Notes under the pieces: model-generated | What the model was told of the DNA's origin: nothing | Database searches by the model: none | The model's input: only the letters and a program-made list of their open reading frames with translations | Program-made: the position numbers and the translations under genes | Shown: positions 1 through 11,438 of the stretch, piece after piece | Layout of the letters: each line of letters starts with the position of its first letter | How positions within the stretch are numbered: the first letter of the stretch is position 1 | Origin: Hysterium pulicare CBS 123377 | Lineage: Eukaryota; Ascomycota; Dothideomycetes; Hysteriales; Hysteriaceae | Assembly: GCA_000467715.1 (NCBI GenBank) | Contig: AJFK01000440.1 | Span: forward strand, 1 to 64,000 | Length of the DNA: 64,000 bases | Direction: 5' to 3'

Positions 1-498
1 TTGGGGGTAATAGAAAGGCTTACCGCAATTGCTCTGCGGGTCATCTGTGGGAGTCTTGAGCTTCTCCTGAGAAGGGGAAAGAGAAAGCGAAGACGGTATG
101 GCCGCCTGGAGGATGCAGAGTTTGGTGAGGCTGAGAGTCGTACGGCCTAGTGTGGCACAGCCGCACCGCCACCGCCACCTATCGTACCCTGGTACGTAGG
201 TATCAACCTGCATGCAGGCGCGTCTCGACTTCTTGATGCTTCCACACCATTTTATCGGCCCTTCTTCTCTCCCACTATACAGCTACAGGCCTAGATGCCT
301 TCCAGACCCTTGCAGGCAGTCACTTGCTAAAGATGGAGTACGCAAGGTAACAATCTGGTCTGGAATGTAATGTATATCGTTCTATTAAAAATTTCCTATA
401 AGTCAAGGACCACTTCCAACTACTGGTACATTCTGAATCTATCACTTCTCCTAGCCGTCTCAACCAAAACCCCCAACAGATTCCCGTAGCCTCTTCAG
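1..498. other. intergenic, downstream of the ammonium transporter
   Basis: No coding frame, RNA gene or repeat was recognised here. It must hold the 3' untranslated region of the minus-strand ammonium transporter, whose stop codon lies at 499. A gene cut by the window edge cannot be excluded. Confidence 0.5.
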
Positions 499-2221
499 CT
501 ACGACTGCTTGTGTGCCTTATCCGATCCTTCATGTGTCGGTGTTGCCGCCTGTGCCTCAACATCACCAACTTTCCTCTCCGGATCATGTCCGTGCAAGGT
601 CGAAGGTGCTGTAGCACCAAAGACATCCCCATAGGTATATGCAGATTCGCCATGGATGGCGTCATCGCCAACGAGAAGCTCCTGCTCGGTCATACGTAGC
701 GGGATACGAAGGGCATATTTGATGAAGAGCATGATCAGTGACGTCCACACAATATTCCAGCCGATAATAAAGAGGGCACCGGCGATTTGCCATCCGACCT
801 GTACTCCATTGCCAGCTATAGCTCCACCTTTGGAGACGGCCGCGAATGCAGCGCAACCATCTGCAGTTGCGAAAATGCCAACCAAGAATCCTCCTATCGT
901 GCCCGCGACGGCATGTGTGTGAACCACGCCAAGAGTATCGTCGAAGTAGTGAAAAAGTTTCAGTCGCTTTCCGACAATGTTCATGGAGACCCATGGCACG
1001 CTGCCAGAGAAGACACCGATGATGCTAGAACTTCATATTAGCTCTGGTTCTGTCGAAGATTTTCTCATACGTACATTGCTCCCCAACCCGCAACTACACC
1101 AGCAGCAGGTGTGATAGCGACCAGACCTGTGATCATACCCTGCACAGCACCAATCGCGGATGGTTTCTTGAAATAGAAATAGTCCATGCCTGTCCAGACA
1201 AGCAAACTGACTGCAGTGCAGAGATTCGTGTTGAGAACAGCAGCACCAGCGTCCTGGGGGGAAGTACAGTTAGTATGAGCTTCAAAGACAGGGGGATTAA
1301 GTACTACCAGAACCCGTTTAGTATTTCTGCCTATAGTATTCCCATTTTAAAACACCACATATTGGTATTTGGGTAGGGATCTTACATGGCGAAAGGACAA
1401 AAACGGGAATCTAGTGTTTCTATACGGGTGTTACTCACAGGAGAAGCTGTATAGGGATCTCCTCCGTTGAACCCATTCCATCCGATCCAAAGTATCCCTG
1501 CGCCAGTGAGGGCGAGAAGGGTACTGTGAGGGTGAAAATTCTCTCGATCGGCTTTCAGACGAGGACCGATCCAGTATGAACCGACAAATCCCGCCGTGCC
1601 AGAGGAGAGATGAATAACATAACCACCGGAATAGTCGATTACACCTCTCTGGAACAGGAATCCTCCACCCCAAAGGCTAAATGCGCCAACGGTATAAGAG
1701 AGCGTCAGCCATAGAGGCACAAATACGATCCAGGCTTTGAAGCTCATCCTGCCTAGGAATGCGCCCGCCATGAGGATCAAGGTGATCGCCGCGAAGACAA
1801 ACTGGAAATATACCATGGTTGAAAGTGGAAAAGCGGCGCTGACATTTGCTGCGGGGAGGAAAGCTTGTTTGAGTTCGTAATTCATCTGGATGACTGGACC
1901 TGGTACACCAACAAATGGAAGCATTTGTCTCCCGAACGCGGCCTTGTATGCGTATATGACCCAGCAAATGAGTACGGATGCGAAGGCGTACAGACACATG
2001 AATGCTGAGTTAACAGCCCACTTGGTAGGTACCATTCCAGCATAGAGAATCATGAGACCCGGGATGCTCTGTAAAGCGACCAAACTGCCAGCCGTGAGCT
2101 GCCAAGCATTATCACCGTTATTCAGCCAATCCGGAGCTGTGGGCGAACTCGAGGGTGTAGGCGTAACCGTTACCATCGCGGTCACAACAGCTGTTGCAGC
2201 TGCTGCGATTGAGGAAGACAT
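499..2221 (-). CDS. ammonium transporter (Amt/Mep family)
   Basis: Imports ammonium through an Amt/Mep/Rh channel in the plasma membrane. Three exons were spliced by eye: 2221-1439, 1253-1075 and 1024-499; they sum to 1488 nt, giving 495 residues, normal for fungal Mep proteins. Family hallmarks are visible: MILYAGMVP early in the protein, [10 protein letters not shown] (the Amt signature), [13 protein letters not shown], and [18 protein letters not shown] near the C-terminus, with the two channel histidine regions present. A hydrophilic tail of about 50 residues follows the last membrane helix, as in Mep2-type proteins. The start at 2221 was chosen because the upstream in-frame ATG adds a basic stretch unlike the family. 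Neighbouring nitrilase and permease remnants suggest a nitrogen-acquisition context, which is inference. Confidence 0.95.
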
Positions 2222-4450
2222 GATCAAAGAGAAGTTCTCCAAGCTGGAGAGGGGAAGAAGGAGGTGCAGAAGTGCGGCAAATGGAAGCTCACCCCGGCCT
2301 AGGCGTGTAGTACCTGCTTTATATATTGTGAACCCTTTCTTCGTGGAGGGACCAATGATGACCCCCATGTTTTCGCCAACGAAGTCCTAAAAGGGCACTA
2401 AATACGGCGCAGGCATTTGCGGGCTTGATCCAAATCCCGGGCGGTGGTTCGAGTAAGGCTGTATGAGCCGTTGCAAGCATACGAAGCTGCTTAAAGATGT
2501 GTCTTGGCCGTGAGCTTCCCCCGATCCGCCAAGCCTATGAGCGTTGAATGCGTTATCTGTGGCTGATGCTTATCTCTACAACCTGCGGCAAGGCGTGTGA
2601 TGGGACATTCTTCACCCACTATGCCATCCCCGCTCATTGCCCAGAAATAGAGGACAAAGGATTGGTAGATAGGAATGATGGCGGGCGCGAGAGTGTGGGA
2701 TCGTGGACTTGGTGGTTTGAAAACCTCTACGCAGTGCTTAATTGCCTTCGTCAGCGATCAGCGAGAAACCGACGACAAAAATGTCCACCACACAAGTCCC
2801 TGCGATGAATGGCGCCCCACAAGACACGTGAAATCGCGTGTCAATGTGCCAGAAGCGGCTCGGTGCAGATTCACTTCTGGCATGACACGTTTTGCCGGTA
2901 TAGAGCCGTGAAACGGAAAGGTGCCATACCGATATCTGGCCGTTTCGATAACAGTTGATTCGGCGAAACCTCTAGATGCCAATGTGTTCGCTCAACCACG
3001 TCCATTGCAGCTGGCCACCTGATGGTATGAATGGCTGAGCCTTTGAATTGCCAAGTTGCGACTCCAGTCTTTCTTCGCTCAACAGACAGCTTGGCCACGG
3101 CGGCTTCACGTAGAGAAAAGCAGGGTCCGCTTGAAACGGCATAATGTGAGAAGCGCGTGGAGTGCCCTGTCCAGGTGTGCCGATTGGCGGCGTCGTCGAA
3201 TTAGGTTTCCCAGCAACCAGGATGCAATTTTGAGGTGAGACTAGAAATGTGTCCAAAAGATAGCAATCAATTATGTGTCAAGTGTTGTTGGTAAGAGCTT
3301 GCAACTATCTATGGTTAGGAACCCATTTGAGTCATGCATACTGATATTTGGTTATTTGAAACAGAAGTTGTGAAGAACAGTCTCCCATTTCGAGCTTGTC
3401 GCCTGCTCTTTTTTTTGCTAGACTCGATATCTACCTTGAGTGATTAGGGATCTGACACATGCAAAACAACTGGATCGAGTCGAATTGGGCGAACTCCGCG
3501 CAGAGGCTGCTGCAAGAACATTCCTTGAGGCCGTAGAGTCGGGTTGTAGTCGCTATTGTTGCATTCTCATTGGAGGGCTGCCGTTGTTGGTCGTTATCTA
3601 GTAGTGGTGGTGCCGTACGAATAATTATTTGTCAAGCGGCCGGCGCTCGCTTCGTCTTCTGGCGACTGCAGTGCACGCCACAGGGTCGAAACTGAACAGA
3701 ACGGTGGATATTTTGCAAGTTGCAACTTGAGATGAAGTGTACTTTCTAGGAGTGAAGTGAGGATGGTCTCTTACAAGCTTTTTCTCCAGGTTTTTCCAAG
3801 ACACCGACCCGTCTTGGCTGGTCCGAACACCTTGGCAAAAGGGTCAAAAGTGGATCCGGGCGAAAAGAAAGGAGAAAGCGTTCTCGAAATTTTGTGACCT
3901 CATGCAATAGACCAAACATTAGTCGCCACTACTGAGCACAGATGTTCAATCACTTTCAAATTCCTTTTGGAGCTTCTTTGGATTCTAGTCGAGTCAAGCG
4001 TCTCAATTCCCGCCGTCGCAAACGTATATTTTGATAGTCTATGACATGCTGCTACAAGCCGAACTTCTCCCCCCTTTCCCAACCTCCCCGGACGGGACAC
4101 TCTCAATACACTGCTTTCTCCATGTGCTTTATATAGCAGGCATACTTTATGAATGTCTTTCATCAGGACTGTAGGATCTATGTAGTCTAGTTGCAACGAC
4201 CTTGGTGGGGTAGGCATGTTCTCTGATGGCTATAATTTGCGACTCCCAATCAACCCAATCAAACTACTGGAGACTGGCAAGTGCCTTCACTCTGCAATAC
4301 AGGCTGGTTCAACACTTGTAGAACACTGCTCAAGACTTGTTCTCCCACGAAGTTACAAGGCCTTCTCACGTGATCGCTCCTCGACAATCTGATGACTCAG
4401 ATTATCTAAGATCCATCCATTTCCATCCACTCGACATCCAAAACGCCATC
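2222..4450. other. intergenic, 2.2 kb, no supported gene
   Basis: Divergent promoter space between the ammonium transporter and the Nudix gene. Several open frames of 60-110 codons occur on both strands, the best being 4217-3900 on the minus strand (105 codons), but none shows a family motif, good splice partners or coding bias. No repeat was seen. Confidence 0.45.
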
Positions 4451-5353
4451 ATGGCCTCAAGACCTTACGTTGGTGTCGCAGCTATAATCCATAATTTCGA
4501 AGGCAAAATTATCATGGGCCAACGGCAGGGTAGTCACGGCGCCGGTAAGCCACAAGCTCTTCTTATCAGATCTTACTGCACGACATATTCATGTACGACG
4601 GGTGGCCCCTTTAGCGTTACCAAGTTCCTGAACATCTTGCCTATCAAAACAAAAAAGAAAGGAAAAGGGTCTAAGTAGGAATCTCTAACCGACGTGGAAG
4701 AAACTTCAGGCTCCTCGCGGAGCTCAGATGCTTTAGCATACAATAGCAACTTTGATTAGGACCCACAGACATCCCTCAACCATTTTCTATGTTGCATCAC
4801 ATATCTTTCAGATGATTTCAACATCATCATCCATGCTAACCGTCCTGTCTTGAAAATTAGGTACGTGGGCTTTTCCAGGCGGTCATCTCGAGTTCGGCGA
4901 ATCCTTCTCCAAATGCGCCAACCGCGAAGTCCTTGAAGAGACTGGGCTTTCAGTCGGTGAAGTGAAGTTCCTGGTAGCTACGAACGATGTCATGGAGGTG
5001 GAGGGGAAACATTACGTCACAGTCTTCGTAACATGTGTTATTGAGGGAGCGAAGAAGGAACCCGAGGTCAGTTTTCCGATATATAGTTGGAGAGGACTCC
5101 GTCTTGCAAAGAAAGAGAAACGTTTATTCCCGGTAGAGAGTGGATCTAACACCGCGCGCAGGCCATGGAACCAGAGAAGTGCGCCAAATGGGAATGGGTT
5201 GATTGGAGCACTATGTGGAGTTGGGCTAAGGGACAAGCTGAAGCAGAGCAGCGGAAGACTGAGTGGACGGAGAATCGTCTGTTCTTGCCCATCGTCAATC
5301 TGTCCAGACAGTATCCCGCAATCCAGCATTTCTTGGATGAAAAGGCAGCGTAG
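4451..5353 (+). CDS. Nudix hydrolase (NUDT15/MutT-like)
   Basis: Small Nudix-family pyrophosphohydrolase, probably cytosolic, acting on a nucleoside diphosphate derivative; the exact substrate is not readable. Exons 4451-4544, 4861-5066 and 5162-5353 sum to 492 nt (163 residues). The complete Nudix box starts at about residue 39, reading GGHLEFGESF then REVLEETGL, so the Gx5Ex7REUxEExGU pattern with all metal-binding glutamates is present. FPGGHLE and the N-terminal VGVAAIIHN and GQRQGSHGAG match the NUDT15/MTH2 group. The first intron is long for this region (316 nt), with clean GTAAGC and TAG ends. The gene lies upstream of, and convergent with, the permease pseudogene, whose last codon is only 134 nt away. 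Confidence 0.92.
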
Positions 5354-5487
5354 CAAAACAATGCAGGTGTTATCATATTCAAACTTGATGCAAATATTCT
5401 ACGTCCCTAATGCCCTTGCTCCCTCTCAACTTCGTATCAGTAACCCTAGGTCTCGTCTATTCAACCCGATAACCCACACTATCCAAT

Positions 5488-7193
5488 CTAGATTTTAGTC
5501 GAAGGCGCTTCATGCTTTTCGTCTTCACCAATCTCCACCCCTTGATACTCTCGCTCTTCGACCATGTGTCCCATGATGACGTCGAATTTCTGTATGCCAA
5601 TCAATTAGCCGGCCAAGGATCTAGATTACTAGGGTAAGAGTGAGAAGTGACGAAAAGTACTTACCGGCCCCTCAAATCTCTTCCCATAGAACATCCAGTA
5701 TATACTCAGCAGAAGCAGGAAAATTCCAATCACCGTAGAGACGTAGTTCATACTATTCACTCCAACTGGCAAGCCTGGTGGGAGGCAGAAGAAAACGGAT
5801 GTCACTGCCACAAAAATCACAGCAATCCAATTACAGGCTAAACCATAGATCCCCAGCTTGAAAGGCGTTGAAGGTGTCTGGTGCTGGAGTAGCGCTTGGC
5901 GGCCGCGAATGAGTAGGATTGCAACGGGAGTTGCATAAGAGACGTTGAGGAAGATGGTACAGCTGGCAGCATATGCACTGAAGGCTACGGCAGGTCCTTC
6001 ATTCATTGCTCAGTCATATTTTTGTATTGGGAGGCAGTATTTTGCCTTACCTAAATAAATCAGCCCGAAGCAGAGATTGAAAATGAAGCAGAACATTATT
6101 GCTTCCACTGGGACGTCGAGACTGAAGGAGACCCAAGATCCATGCAACGCCGTCCGACCAACCTGTCTCGTTCGCAAAGTCGGTGAAAACAAAAGTGGCA
6201 TCATTCTTTCCCGAGGTTGCAAGGATCGTGATACTGATGACAATGACAGCTGTGATGAACCAATACACTTCAAATCAATTAGTGAGTAACCTTCCGCCAT
6301 CTTCATGCAATGGATAAACTTACAAGCGCCATCGTTCCATCGACCTAAGATGCGATTGCCGAATAGGTTGGCGAGAGTTGTGAAGATCAATATGGCAACA
6401 AATATCAAATAGGTTTTCCAGGGCTGGATTTCATATTTTCCATTTGATCCGATAAAACCAGCCGCTGAAAACAATTGTGCTGTTATCTATCAGTGAGTTG
6501 CGGGTTCAAACAATGAAAAGAAGATTTCACTGTACCTGCAAAGAAACCTTCAGTAGTGACGAGGGTAAGCCATCCAGCGATGCTTGTCCATCCCACCCAG
6601 AAGCTAATTGCCTTTCTCCACCTCTCCGTACATAGGGACTGTGCTATATTAATACTGAATCCAAGAGTTCGTCGATATCTGAATATCAAGAGGCTTTCTC
6701 GTCAAGAGATGGCGAGTTTGGGGTAGAGAATGATGCGATTGAAGTGGGCTTTCGTGAAGGTGCTTCGGAGCCAAATAGCCAGTGATTGGATGTTGTGGCG
6801 ATGGAAAAGGGGTAAGGGTTTTCTTTAAGGCCGTATGAAGTTTCGTATACTTACATAAACATAGTGGTATTGTCCACGCACAGTCGGCCAGATACTCGCC
6901 ATTTCGCCTAAGCTTGCTCAGAGACACAAGTTGCAGAGAACACAAAATACGAAGCCATAAAGAAACGCAACAGAGCTGCCACTTGGTAGGACAATTCCCA
7001 GACTTCCAGCAAGGGCAATCCAGGTGCTACAGAAGTCAGCAATTGTAGAATCGTGATATTCTCCGCAAAATACTTACTTCAATATCGCAAAGGTCATTCT
7101 GACCATGGTAAGCTTCGACAAGCGCGGCTTGAGACGAGCAGCCGGAGAAGCTTCAAAGGCATCAAGTTGTACGTGAGTATCCGTTTCCTTCAT
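5488..7193 (-). pseudogene. amino-acid/GABA permease (APC family), decayed
   Basis: Remains of an APC-superfamily permease of the fungal GABA/choline (Uga4/Hnm1-like) group. The start at 7193 gives a typical soluble N-terminus, and the first exon ends at 7078 on a good GTAAGT. Recognisable pieces follow in order: WIALAGSLGIVLPSG, LGEMASIWPTV with GQYHYVY, SFWVGWTSIAGWLTLVT, then LDVPVEAIMF and the C-terminal membrane helices with VNSMNYVSTVIGIFLLLL. Two lesions are visible. An in-frame TGA falls just before ASLGEMAS, and the text jumps from VAWILGLLQ straight to SLDVPVEAI in another frame near 6120, losing roughly 120 residues of the transport core that relatives carry. No splice site explains either, so I call it a pseudogene. 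A sequencing error could account for the stop but not for the missing core. Confidence 0.8.
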
Positions 7194-7639
7194 GATGACA
7201 TATATGATGGTGAAGACGCTGAGGTTAGAATAAGTTTAAAAAGGGGAAAAGGAGCAGGGCAAGCTCTTAAGTGCAATCAACTCAGATGCATGGTGCATGT
7301 CAAGATAACCGTCAATTGGCGACACTCCATAATAGCACGGTAATTTATGATCACGAAGTATTTCCAGGGAGAACCATTAGTAAGTATATGGTGGGCAAAG
7401 GAACCAACTAGCCTTCAATGTATTCGAGAAGCCGGCTGACGGTGCGCTGTGGACTGGAAGAGATGTTCTCGGCGCCCGCGACAAGACTTGAAAGGCGATA
7501 AAGAGGAAAAGGTTTGGGTAATCATGAACTTGTGGCATTAGAAGACTCAAACACTAGGAGAACGACGTGTGGGTGCTTGGCAGAATCGCAAAATATTGCG
7601 CCTGAGTGTGAGCACGTGATATGCCAAGCTGCGAGTGGA
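7194..7639. other. upstream region of the permease pseudogene
   Basis: About 450 bases between the permease start and the transposon. They hold the presumed old promoter of the permease; no gene, RNA or repeat was recognised. Confidence 0.4.
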
Positions 7640-7647
7640 GAAGGAAA
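7640..7647 (+). repeat. left 8-bp target-site duplication (GAAGGAAA)
   Basis: GAAGGAAA directly abuts the left inverted repeat and is repeated exactly at 8201-8208 just outside the right inverted repeat, as expected of an insertion by a transposase that makes 8-bp staggered cuts. Confidence 0.85.
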
Positions 7648-8200
7648 TAATCTCATTAATCAGCCCTCGCTCCGAACTAATCCGAAGGATCGAGCGTAGC
7701 GAGGGTCTGAGAGCAAATAGGACCAATTTGTATAGAACACCTACTTTTATAAGTAGATTTTTTTCTTGCAACTTTAATAGCAGAATCTAGCCTAAGAATA
7801 CTAGAAAAATGCGCAATATATATTATTTTTATTAAATCTAGCTATATACTAATCTAAATCTATTAAAAATTAGCATTCTTAATAAGTGTGAGATACACTG
7901 CTAAAGTCTAAAGAGTGACTTAAAAAATCGTAACTAGCTATTTTTCGCAAATTTTAACAGATTTCTTATATCTAACTTTCTTAATTTAAGTGTTATATTA
8001 GAGATTCTTACTATCTAAGGTAGAGATTCTTAAGGTCTCTTAGCTTACCTACTTTTTAGAAAAATTAAAGAATAGGAAGAGTGTAAAATCTAGCAGTGTT
8101 AAATTTTGGTGAGGAAATTAAGGCCCATTTGCTCTCAGACTCTCTGCGCTCAATCCTTCGGATTTGTTCGGAGCAAGCAGAGAGCTGATTGATGAGATTA
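7648..8200. mobile_element. non-autonomous DNA transposon (MITE) with ~75-bp inverted termini
   Basis: The element is 553 bp. Its left end (7648 to about 7724) and the reverse complement of its right end (about 8122-8200) match almost base for base, both starting TAATCTCAT and both containing TCCGAAGGAT and TCTGAGAGCAAAT. Most mismatches are C/T or G/A transitions, with one small gap. Perfect 8-bp direct repeats flank it. The interior, about 7725-8120, is strikingly A+T-rich and has no open frame of note, so no transposase is encoded. An 8-bp duplication is the hallmark of hAT elements, while the long termini are also compatible with Mutator-like elements; I cannot choose between them. It lies between the permease relic and the nitrilase promoter. 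Confidence 0.88.
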
Positions 8201-8208
8201 GAAGGAAA
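8201..8208 (+). repeat. right 8-bp target-site duplication (GAAGGAAA)
   Basis: Exact copy of the 8-mer at 7640-7647, directly outside the right terminus of the element. Confidence 0.85.
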
Positions 8209-8484
8209 TAGTTTGCGATCTCGGCAGTCAGTAGCCTCACTATCGGGTAACCAAACACATCTTTGTGCAGCGAGTATCTTTGAAAGTCTAGAAAATACTC
8301 TGCGATCTTACTTCTCATTAGGGCACAGTAATACCTATTTACTGAAGGGACATAAAATGATCGACCTAGCCTATTTTTTGTATCTTCAGCCATGTCAATT
8401 GCAACTCAAGGCTTAAATACCTCAAGTGGTTCTGAATCATCTTTCTCTATACTGTCGCTTGACGTTCAACCGCAAATACGAAGT

Positions 8485-9654
8485 ATGAAAGTCCGTGTTG
8501 TAGCAGTACAGGCAGAGCCCGTATGGCTCAATCTGCAGGGAAGCGTTGAAAAGACCATCGCATTAATAAAGCAGAGCGCTGAAGATGGCGTCCAGGTCTT
8601 GGGATTTCCGGAGGTGTGGATTCCAGGCTACCAATGGTATGTGACGATTTCCTAGATGCATGAGGAGAAACTGACCCAAGGACATTGCCTTTAGGGGAAT
8701 CTGGACTACCTCTGTTATTGGAATGATATGGACGGGTATTGCGATCCAATTACCGAGCTAATTTGGCCAGAAAATGTATCTATGATCCACGAATATATGG
8801 CCAATTCATTATCCGGAGATTCCCCAGAGATGCGTAGAATCCTAAGCGCGGTGAAAGAAGCAGGAATGTTTGTAGTGTTGGGTTACAGCGAACGTGACGG
8901 CGCCAGTCTGTATATGGCACAATCCTTCATTTCCCCTGAGGGCGAGATCGTGCATCATCGTCGAAAGATAAAGCCGACACACGTCGAGCGCACGTTATGG
9001 GGTGACGGCCAAGCTGATTCTCTCACCTGTGTTGTTCAAACTCCATTCGGTCGTGTTGGTGGCCTAAACTGTTGGGAGCACCTCCAGCCGTGAGTCGATA
9101 CGTCGGGTTGTGATAGCTATGCCCACCAATGTCCCAATGCAGGCTTCTCCGTTATTACGAATATTCTCAACGAGTCCAGATTCACGTCGCCAGTTGGCCA
9201 GCCGAGTTCGGGATGCCAGATATACCATGGCAGTACCACGAGACGGGAGAGGCCAGCTATCGGCCCGGCGAGTTCATGGCCATTGAAGGACAGACATTCG
9301 TGCTCGTAGCGAGCCAAATATTGACTGAGGAAAATGTGGAAAAGAACAACCTCGCAGGTAATCCTGTGACGAAGACGGTGAGTATTACTGCTCCTGATCC
9401 CACTGGCAGGTCTTAATGCTGACTGCGAGAACCAGCCTGGAGGTGGCTTCTCTATGATCTTTGGTCCAGACGGGAAGCCGTTGTGTCAGCCTCTTGACGT
9501 AGGACAGGAAGGTGTTCTGAAGGCAGACATTGATCTTCGTGACATCGACTATGCGAAAACTTTTATCGATACGGTTGGGCATTATGCGAGGCCAGACCTT
9601 CTCAGTCTCCTAGTAAATCTGACGGCAGCGAAGCATGTGACCACCATGAAATAG
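8485..9654 (+). CDS. nitrilase (CN hydrolase family), one irregular junction
   Basis: Hydrolyses nitriles to carboxylic acid and ammonia. The catalytic triad is visible: Glu in [10 protein letters not shown], Lys in [13 protein letters not shown] and Cys in [11 protein letters not shown]. Exons 8485-8636, 8695-8735, 8771-9089, 9143-9377 and 9430-9654 sum to 972 nt (323 residues), close to fungal nitrilases. The start at 8485 ([14 protein letters not shown]) matches the family; an in-frame ATG at 8392 would add 31 residues. The second intron would be only 35 nt (GTATTG to GGCCAG, with CTAAT near its end). That is unusually short, so either a mini-intron, a damaged donor or a frameshift interrupts the region just after [10 protein letters not shown]. 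The C-terminal half looks intact. It converges on a Zn2Cys6 regulator 42 nt away, which may have controlled it (inference). Confidence 0.82.
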
Positions 9655-9696
9655 GTAAAATGCATCCGGTTAATGGTTTCGAAAGGTTCGGGGACT

Positions 9697-11438
9697 TTAT
9701 CGTAAACCATGGCGGAGCTGCAGACCCTGAGGTGTCCATATGAAAGATGGTACGGACGAGGACATGTCGATCAGGCTCCGCCAATCAACAGAGGCAGGAA
9801 TCTTTGTATCGACGGTCAGGTCGTTTTGTTTCCAAACAGCTTGAACAATAGCTTTAATGATCTGGACGTTCCCAATCCTCCGCTTTTGCTCCATGGAGTT
9901 CAAGATGGCGAGGACTTTGAGTCGCTCAATGTCTGATTCACGGTGACATGCTAAAATGAAAAGAGGCCATGGACTAGTGCAGATTTCCATCCGATCGAGC
10001 AGAGCAAAGCCTTCACGGACGAGTTTGTGCACGTCGTTGTCCGCCACTAATTTCTGTATCGTGGTTTGATGTAGGTATAGTATTGCAGCAATCCGGCAGA
10101 AATCTGCTGTGGTTGTAATGCGATCAAAATCCACCGCACTTGTGGTCTCACCAGATTTGATCTGAACTTCTTGATTCAAGTTCTGCAATCGTGTGCGAAG
10201 CAGCCCTGCCAAGTCTATAGCTTCACGACTCTTGTGCGCAGGCTCTCCACGTGAAGACTCTTGCAACAGTCTGAGCTGGTTGATGCAAGCTATGAGCTGT
10301 AGGAGCTCTGTAGAACATCCGAGTGACCCAGCAATCTACGATAGGTTTACTATTAGAACCGACGTCCTAGGCAAAACTAGGGTGGGATAAGTACCTTGCA
10401 ATTGACACTATCACTGACTGGGAGATTGATACTGGGAATATAATGCTCTGAAGATAGAAATGAGGACTGGTTGAAGCCACTCAGAGTATCGTGGTAGTCC
10501 AGCCATCTGGAGAGAAATGGAAAGGAAGACATTTCTCGCTCCCTAGTTGTCATAGACTGGGCGATGGTTTTTGCGCCTTGTAGGTGAAGACGCCAAGTAG
10601 GATCCGAAGCATCAAATACCTGGTCTTTGATTGGAATGATTTTCTAAGGGGTGTATTTTGACGGGGCGTACGCTGTAAACGCATAACATCATACACGCCG
10701 CAAGCTGAACAGGCTTCGAAGCGGCTTCAGTCCGAAACAAGACGGATAGTGACTTGATGGCTAAGACTTTGTGCCTCAAAGCCTCTTCAGGCCTACCTAA
10801 ATGGAAGGATGATAGAGCTAGAGTAGCTTCCAGGACGCTTTGCGAGCATGCATCAGAGGAAGAAAGTGCCATTGGTAAAATGTCAGTCCGAAATCCGTTG
10901 GTGGCATCGTCAGTTGTCGTGATCATGCGAGCTAGGACCGAGTCATCTGCATGAATGTCGGCCTAAGAGAGATATTCATGGGACGGAGTAACAGACAATA
11001 AGATAATAGAAAGCCATTAGTTCGCTTTGACAAGGGTTGAGCGTAACGCTTCTCGCAATACTTGGGGCTCCGAAGTCGGTAGAAGAAAGGTGTATCAGGT
11101 CTTGAACGGATGTCTTTTCTTTGCTCAAGTCACGGATTGATGTATTCAAGAAGTGGAACCTGTCCTGCTGTCGCACATATTGCGATGGCTGATGACCCGG
11201 GGAAAGTTCAGGTTCGTAGCTCTTTTGTTTTCGTCTACCGTCGACCTTATCTGGCCATGAGAGCTTCAGCCCATAGCCTTGACACGGCCGATTTGTTCTT
11301 TTACAATTTTGGCACGCTGGAAATGTTCTGTCGCAGCCGATTTTCGGCCTACTTATATGTAAGCAGCAGACTAGTTGACGCATGTATCAAGGATCCATGC
11401 ATACCTTTGCAAGTCCAACAGTTTTGGTTGGCTTTCAT
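9697..11438 (-). CDS. Zn2Cys6 transcription factor with a frame problem in its zinc cluster
   Basis: Fungal binuclear zinc cluster regulator. A first exon (11438-11405) encodes a start followed by CWTCK, and the next, from 11348, continues KIGCDRTFPACQNCKRTNRPC, together a full C6 cluster. The only sensible splice (GTATGC to GTAG) leaves the two out of frame by one base, next to a run of four A residues on the coding strand (plus-strand T at 11341-11344). The middle and C-terminal parts are of the Fungal_trans_2 type, with ILPMALSSSDA, ATLALSSFHLGRPEEAL and a long helical C-terminus ending at 9697. Further junctions lie near 11000 (34 nt if an intron), 10670-10620 and 10395-10335. It is convergent with the nitrilase. 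It may be functional with an assembly error, or beginning to decay. Confidence 0.72.

Noticed and set aside
2430-2465. GGTTCGAG resembling a tRNA B box
   Set aside because: No matching acceptor or anticodon arms around it; similar isolated matches near 13014 and 48070 fail in the same way.
3900-4217. 105-codon frame on the minus strand upstream of the Nudix gene
   Set aside because: No motif, no neighbouring exon in phase, and it lies in probable promoter sequence.
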